Of a DNA stretch of 64,000 bases, positions 60,079 to 64,000 are shown in pieces (within the stretch, counting starts at the first letter, position 1; each line of letters starts with the position of its first letter). Under the pieces are notes generated by a model. It had not been told where the DNA came from. It saw nothing but the letters and a program-made list of their open reading frames with translations, and did not search any database. The stretch is from Streptomyces roseochromogenus subsp. oscitans DS 12.976. Lineage in GTDB: Bacteria > Actinomycetota > Actinomycetes > Streptomycetales > Streptomycetaceae. The position numbers and the translations under genes are program-made. The stretch is from positions 4,235,376 through 4,299,375 of the forward strand of contig NZ_CM002285.1 in assembly GCF_000497445.1 (NCBI RefSeq), written 5' to 3'.

Positions 60079-61653
60079 ATGCGCAGCGTCGGTACGGTAC
60101 TCGCCCTCGTGGTCCTCGCCACGGTGGTCGCCACCTTCGCGCGCCGCTGGCGCATTCCCGCCCCCTCCCTGCTCGTGGTCGCCGGTCTCGCCGTGGCCCT
60201 GCTGCCGGGCACCCCGCAGATTCAGATCAGCCCGCAGATCATCGGCCTGGTCGTCCTCCCGCCCCTGCTGTACGCGAGCGCCGAGGACATGCCCTGGCGG
60301 GAGCTGCGCGCGGTGTGGAAACCGGTCGGGATCCTCGCGATCGGGCTGGTACTCGCGTCGGCGGCCGCGGTCGCCGCGGTGGCTGCCTCGGTCACTCCTC
60401 TGTCCTGGCAGATGGCGTTCGTCCTCGGCGCGGTACTGGCCAGCACCGACCCCGTAGCCGTGACCGCGCTCGGCCGCCGCCTCGCCCTGCCCCCACGCGT
60501 GCAGGTCCTGGTCCAGGCCGAGAGCCTGTTCAACGACGCGACCTCCTTGGTGCTGGTCCGGGTGGCGGCGGGCATCGCCATCGCCTCGGCCGCCGCGGAC
60601 TGGGGCTCGGCGAGCGGGGAGTTCTTCGTGCTCGCGGGCGGCGGCACGGTGATCGGGACAGCGGTGGCCGGAGTGATCACCCTGATCCGCCGTCGCACCG
60701 AAGATCCGGTCCTGGAGACGGTGATCGCCCTGGTCACGCCGTACGCCGCGTACCTCCTCGCGGAGGCGGCACACACCTCCGGCGTGACCTCGTGCGTGGT
60801 CGCCGGGGTGGTGCTGGGCGGCAGGGGCGACCGCCTCACCAACGCCCGCATCAGACTCCAGCTGCATGCCGTGTACGGCACGGTGGTGTTCCTGCTGGAG
60901 AGTGTGGTGTTCAGCTTGATAGGGCTGGCACTCCCCGGGGAGGTACGGGCTCTGGCGGACGGCGACCGTTCCTGGCCCCTGTACGCCCTGGCCGTCGCTG
61001 CCACCCTTGTCGCCGTGCGACTGCTCTGGCTGGCCCCCCTGTCGGCGGTGGTCCAGCGCAAGGGCGGGATCGGCCGGCTGAACTGGCGGATACCGATGGT
61101 GCTGACCTGGGCAGGCACGCGCGGTGTGATGCCGCTGGCCGCCGCGCTGTCCATCCCGGAGGTCGCGAAGAACGGCAGCCCGCTCACCGACCGCCCCCTG
61201 GTCCTGGTCCTGACCACATCGGTCGTAGTGGTCACCCTGGTCGTCCAGGGCTTCACCCTCGCCCCCGTCGTCCGCGCCTCCGGCATCGCCCTGGAGCCCG
61301 CGCACACCGCCCGCGAGGAGGCCCAGGCCCGCTCCCACCTCGCCCACGCCGGCCTGGCCCGCCTGGAGGAACTCGCGGAACTGGAGGTCGTACCCGACGT
61401 CGTCCTGGACCGCCTGCGTCGCGGCCTCACCGCCCGCCTCGACGACGCCCGCGACCGCCTCGCCGACAACGGCACCGACGGCGCGGGCAGGGAGTCCGCC
61501 GACCGCGTCTACCGCCAGCTCCGACGCGACCTGATCGCCGTCGAGACGGGTGAGCTGCAGCGCCTGTACGACGCCCACACGATCAGCGACACGACCCGCC
61601 GGCGCCTGCAGCGGGCCCTGGACCTGGAAGAGGCGCGGCTGTCGGACGTCTGA
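60079..61653 (+). CDS. CPA1-family sodium/proton antiporter
   Basis: 524 aa, ATG start. Ten to twelve helices include the ion-binding segment LGAVLASTDPVAVTALGRRL (about 116-135) and SLFNDATSLVLVRVA with the conserved ND pair (about 152). LNWRIPMVLTWAGTRGVMPLAAALSIP is the usual late CPA1 motif. The last 110 residues are a charged helical cytosolic tail (REEAQARSHLAHAGLARLEELAELEVV). It exchanges sodium (or potassium) for protons at the membrane for pH and ion balance. Divergent from the kdpD-like gene and sharing a candidate box with it, it belongs with the ion-homeostasis block. Confidence 0.9.
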   Translation: MRSVGTVLALVVLATVVATFARRWRIPAPSLLVVAGLAVALLPGTPQIQISPQIIGLVVLPPLLYASAEDMPWRELRAVWKPVGILAIGLVLASAAAVAAVAASVTPLSWQMAFVLGAVLASTDPVAVTALGRRLALPPRVQVLVQAESLFNDATSLVLVRVAAGIAIASAAADWGSASGEFFVLAGGGTVIGTAVAGVITLIRRRTEDPVLETVIALVTPYAAYLLAEAAHTSGVTSCVVAGVVLGGRGDRLTNARIRLQLHAVYGTVVFLLESVVFSLIGLALPGEVRALADGDRSWPLYALAVAATLVAVRLLWLAPLSAVVQRKGGIGRLNWRIPMVLTWAGTRGVMPLAAALSIPEVAKNGSPLTDRPLVLVLTTSVVVVTLVVQGFTLAPVVRASGIALEPAHTAREEAQARSHLAHAGLARLEELAELEVVPDVVLDRLRRGLTARLDDARDRLADNGTDGAGRESADRVYRQLRRDLIAVETGELQRLYDAHTISDTTRRRLQRALDLEEARLSDV

Positions 61654-61928
61654 CAGGATCCCCGCCCCGCGACTCCACGGGACCCGGCTGCTTCCGTAAC
61701 CGCGCTGACGCCTCCGCCCTGCGTCTGCCTGGGCGCCGTCCGGCTGTTCTGGAACCTGCGGCAGATCAGCGGACGAACCGGCCGGCCCGGCCCGACGGGC
61801 CTCCGCGTGATCGCCGTCCTGTACGTAGGGCCTGCCCCACCTCATCCCCGGGGGCTTGTCGGCGTGTCTGCGGCCGGCCGAGCGTGATCCGCTGTTCGCA
61901 CGTGAATCGCGCGAGAGAAGGCGGACAG

Positions 61929-62576
61929 TTGAAGGCACGGATCGGATACGCCGCGTGGGTCGCAGGCGTGGTGCAGTTCTTCATTGCCCACGGGATCGTC
62001 GAGTCGGCGTGGGCAAGGCCGTACAGCTGGGCGCGGAACAACATCAGCGACTTGGGTAATGCCCACTGCGCCATGCAGTCGGAACCCGCGCCACGCTACA
62101 TATGCTCGCCCGAACACGGCCTGATGAACGCCTCGTTCATCGCTCTGGGGACGCTCCTCGTCGTCGGTGTCGCCTCGACCGGTGCTCTGTGGCGCAAAAA
62201 CGCGACCGCGATGGCCGCCCGGTGCCTGCTGGCCTGCGCCGGCGTGGGATTCGCGGTGGCCGGACTGGCACCCGCCGATGTCCACGAGAATCAGCATGTC
62301 CTGGGTGCGCTGCTCATCATGGCCCTCGGCAACACCGGGCTTCTGCTGGCGGGACTCGGCCTGACGGACGATGTGCCGGGACCGCTGCGCTGGGCGACCA
62401 GCCTGCTGGGAGCAACGGCGATCACGGCCTTCGTGCTCTTCCTCTCCCACCGCTGGCTCGGACTCGGGATGGGCGGCATGGAACGGGTAGCCGTGTTTCC
62501 CCTTCTGGTGTGGGCGCTGTCAGCCGGTGTCCGCGGCCTGTTCGTGCGGCCGGACGGAGCCACCCGCCGGGCCTGA
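61929..62576 (+). CDS. DUF998 membrane protein
   Basis: 215 aa from the TTG at 61929, chosen because GAAGG lies 8 bases upstream and the first helix follows at once; GTG 61902 and GTG 61884 are in-frame alternatives. Six helices are visible. Family features are the RPYSWARNNISDLGNAHC loop after helix 1, the SPEHGLMNASFIALGTLL second helix and VHENQHVLGALLIMALGN. Cys residues in the first external loop could form a disulfide. The function of DUF998 is unknown. The gap before it (61654-61928) has no gene. Confidence 0.75.
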   Translation: MKARIGYAAWVAGVVQFFIAHGIVESAWARPYSWARNNISDLGNAHCAMQSEPAPRYICSPEHGLMNASFIALGTLLVVGVASTGALWRKNATAMAARCLLACAGVGFAVAGLAPADVHENQHVLGALLIMALGNTGLLLAGLGLTDDVPGPLRWATSLLGATAITAFVLFLSHRWLGLGMGGMERVAVFPLLVWALSAGVRGLFVRPDGATRRA

Positions 62577-62609
62577 CCCGGCCGGCCGAGCGCTTGTCGA
62601 GCACCGCTG

Positions 62610-64000
62610 TCAGCCGAACTCGGCCAGCCTCGGGCGCAGCCCCAGCAAGGTCAGCAGGGCGGCCGCCCCCACCAGCCCGCCCGCCCACGGCAGCAGATCG
62701 CTCACCGCCGAGCGGCCGTCCTGCACGGACGACGTGAAGTGGGCGCGGTTGATGTCCGTCACCTGGTCCAGGGCGGACATCCAGGCGCCGAAATGGACGT
62801 TGGAGGTGCCCGGTTCCCAGCCCATGCAGAACTCGACCGCCTCGCGTTCCTTGCCGGATGCGAACAGGGCGCGGATCTTGCGGTCGTCGCGCTGGTAGAC
62901 GGCGTACGACTCGACCGTCTTCTCGGCCGCGTCCCGCTCGCCGGAGAAGGTGATGTTGTCCAGCTCGCGACGGAACTCGCCGGTGAAGCGCAGGTCGTGG
63001 TGATCGGCCTGGTACACCTGCCAGGTGGTGGCCAGTTGCGCGTCGTACGTCGACAGGGTCGCACCCTTGAGGCCGTACAGCTGCTGGGACTTGGCCAGGA
63101 ACGTTTCCTCGTACTGTGAGCTGCGCTCGAGGTCGAGCAGATAGCGGCTCTCGTCCGCGTTGGCGTCGTAGGCGATGGCGCGGGCGCGGGAGAGGGCGAC
63201 GACGGAGTCGAAGGCGTCGTGGCGGGCCACGCGCAGGTGCGTGGCCGAGGCGGACAGCAGCTGGGTGCCGAGGATCACCGCGAGCAGGGTGGAGAGCGTG
63301 GCCGCCAGTACGCCGGGGTTGAGGATGCGGTGGAAGCGGCGGAACAGGTACCACTGCAGGACACCCAGCACCGCCAGCAGCATGGCGCCGAGTGCGAGCA
63401 GGGCGGTGAGCTGTGTGGAGAGGGTGGAGTGGGTTGAGGTGTACTCCGCCTCGAAGGCCTTGTCGTTCGAAGACACCAACGTGTTTGCAGCGGGGAGGAG
63501 TTGGGTGCGCAGGAGGTCCGTGGCGCGGCGGTAGTCGGCCAGGGCGGCCGGTTTGCCGCCGTGGTGGCCGTCGTTCTCCAGGGCCCGGCCGATCAGTTCC
63601 TGGTACTCGGCGAAGCCGTCGGTCAGCGACTCCACGGTCTTCTCGTCGGCCGGGCTGCCCTGTGCGGCCACGGCGAGGGTGCGCAGGTCGTGGCCTATCG
63701 CGCGGCGGGCGTCGCCGTAGAAGCCGACGGCTTTGGTGTACGGGGTCTGCAGCCGGCCGTTTCCCGCATCGCCGTTCGACAGCAGGATGTTGGCGGCCTG
63801 GGCGTCCATGTCGTTGAGGGCGAGGTCGAGGTCGGCGGCGCTGGTCGTGCGCGGTGCGTCCCGGCCGCTCACCCGGTCCCAGGTGCCGTTCAGCGCGAGC
63901 CCCGCCACGAGCAGCAGCCCGGCCACGGCGGCGGCCAGCAGGAGCGCGGCCGCGCGCAGAAGGCGCAGCCGCGCGGGCACGGTGGCCCAGTAGCGGCGGC
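62610..64000 (-). CDS. Four-helix membrane protein with external helical domain (5' end probably outside window)
   Basis: A GTG at 63980 would give 456 aa, but the frame stays open to the window edge (RRYWAT before it), so the true start is probably outside. Helices lie at the N-terminus (LLRAAALLLAAAVAGLLLVAGLAL), near 190-210 (LTALLALGAMLLAVLGVLQWYLF), near 225-245 and near 430-448. Between them are two external four-helix-bundle-like regions similar to chemoreceptor sensor domains. Topology resembles GlnX-type proteins that act with PknG kinases in actinobacteria; whether a kinase gene follows to the right cannot be seen. Confidence 0.65.
   Translation of the reverse strand, partial: RRYWATVPARLRLLRAAALLLAAAVAGLLLVAGLALNGTWDRVSGRDAPRTTSAADLDLALNDMDAQAANILLSNGDAGNGRLQTPYTKAVGFYGDARRAIGHDLRTLAVAAQGSPADEKTVESLTDGFAEYQELIGRALENDGHHGGKPAALADYRRATDLLRTQLLPAANTLVSSNDKAFEAEYTSTHSTLSTQLTALLALGAMLLAVLGVLQWYLFRRFHRILNPGVLAATLSTLLAVILGTQLLSASATHLRVARHDAFDSVVALSRARAIAYDANADESRYLLDLERSSQYEETFLAKSQQLYGLKGATLSTYDAQLATTWQVYQADHHDLRFTGEFRRELDNITFSGERDAAEKTVESYAVYQRDDRKIRALFASGKEREAVEFCMGWEPGTSNVHFGAWMSALDQVTDINRAHFTSSVQDGRSAVSDLLPWAGGLVGAAALLTLLGLRPRLAEFG

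Overview
The window is high-GC actinobacterial DNA. GTG starts, 4-base GTGA/ATGA gene overlaps, recurrent GC-rich intergenic repeats, SAV_915, DUF6153 and DUF6545 family proteins and a KdpF-type micro-ORF all point to Streptomyces. No complete tRNA, rRNA or CRISPR array was found.

Bases 1-15.7 kb are accessory DNA. A truncated mcrC and a GmrSD-type (DUF262/DUF1524) restriction gene lie left of a perfect 52-bp direct repeat (2904-2955 and 15350-15401). The last 43 bp of this repeat look like the 3' half of a tRNA-Pro gene. Each copy is followed by the same 15-bp-stem hairpin and by the wreck of a tyrosine integrase gene, and the two integrase wrecks keep different parts. Between the copies lie a frameshifted beta-lactamase-like pseudogene, a lipoprotein/secreted-protein pair, a small helical partner, a 1501-aa WXG/Rhs toxin ending in a DNA/RNA endonuclease domain, a candidate immunity gene and an 889-aa STAND-type NTPase. 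The layout suggests stacked, decayed integrative elements that left behind defence and competition cargo.

15.8-19.2 kb carries a TetR regulator, a DUF6545 membrane protein, a strong terminator with an odd decamer repeat, and an XRE/ImmA-IrrE pair behind three related operator-like sites. 19.2-23.7 kb is a two-gene pathway: a KS-ACP-alpha-oxoamine synthase megaprotein without an acyltransferase, plus an SDR. 24.2-25.3 kb has two small membrane proteins. 25.6-29.4 kb is a BlaI/M56 regulatory pair divergent from a glycosyltransferase-polysaccharide deacetylase operon, with two BlaI-like palindromes between them. 29.4-33.2 kb is an ABC exporter plus NarL-type two-component operon, followed by a methyltransferase.

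34.3-36.3 kb is copper-flavoured: an internally deleted copA remnant, three CsoR-like boxes, a DUF6153 protein and a His/Met-rich lipoprotein. 36.3-41.0 kb holds a DUF4956-VTC-PAP2-like operon divergent from an OmpR-type two-component system. An MFS transporter, a ChrB-like protein, a diaminopimelate decarboxylase and an SAV_915 protein follow.

45-61.7 kb is a potassium and osmotic-homeostasis block: a universal stress protein, kdpD, kdpE, kdpCBAF with an additional 27-aa micro-ORF, a KimA-like potassium importer, a DUF4118 protein, a second KdpD-like kinase with a pentapeptide-periodic insert, and a CPA1 sodium/proton antiporter. Four promoters in this block share a four-hexamer element with exact 11/21/11 spacing, proposed here as a KdpE-type operator. 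The window closes with a DUF998 membrane protein and a membrane protein that runs off the right edge.
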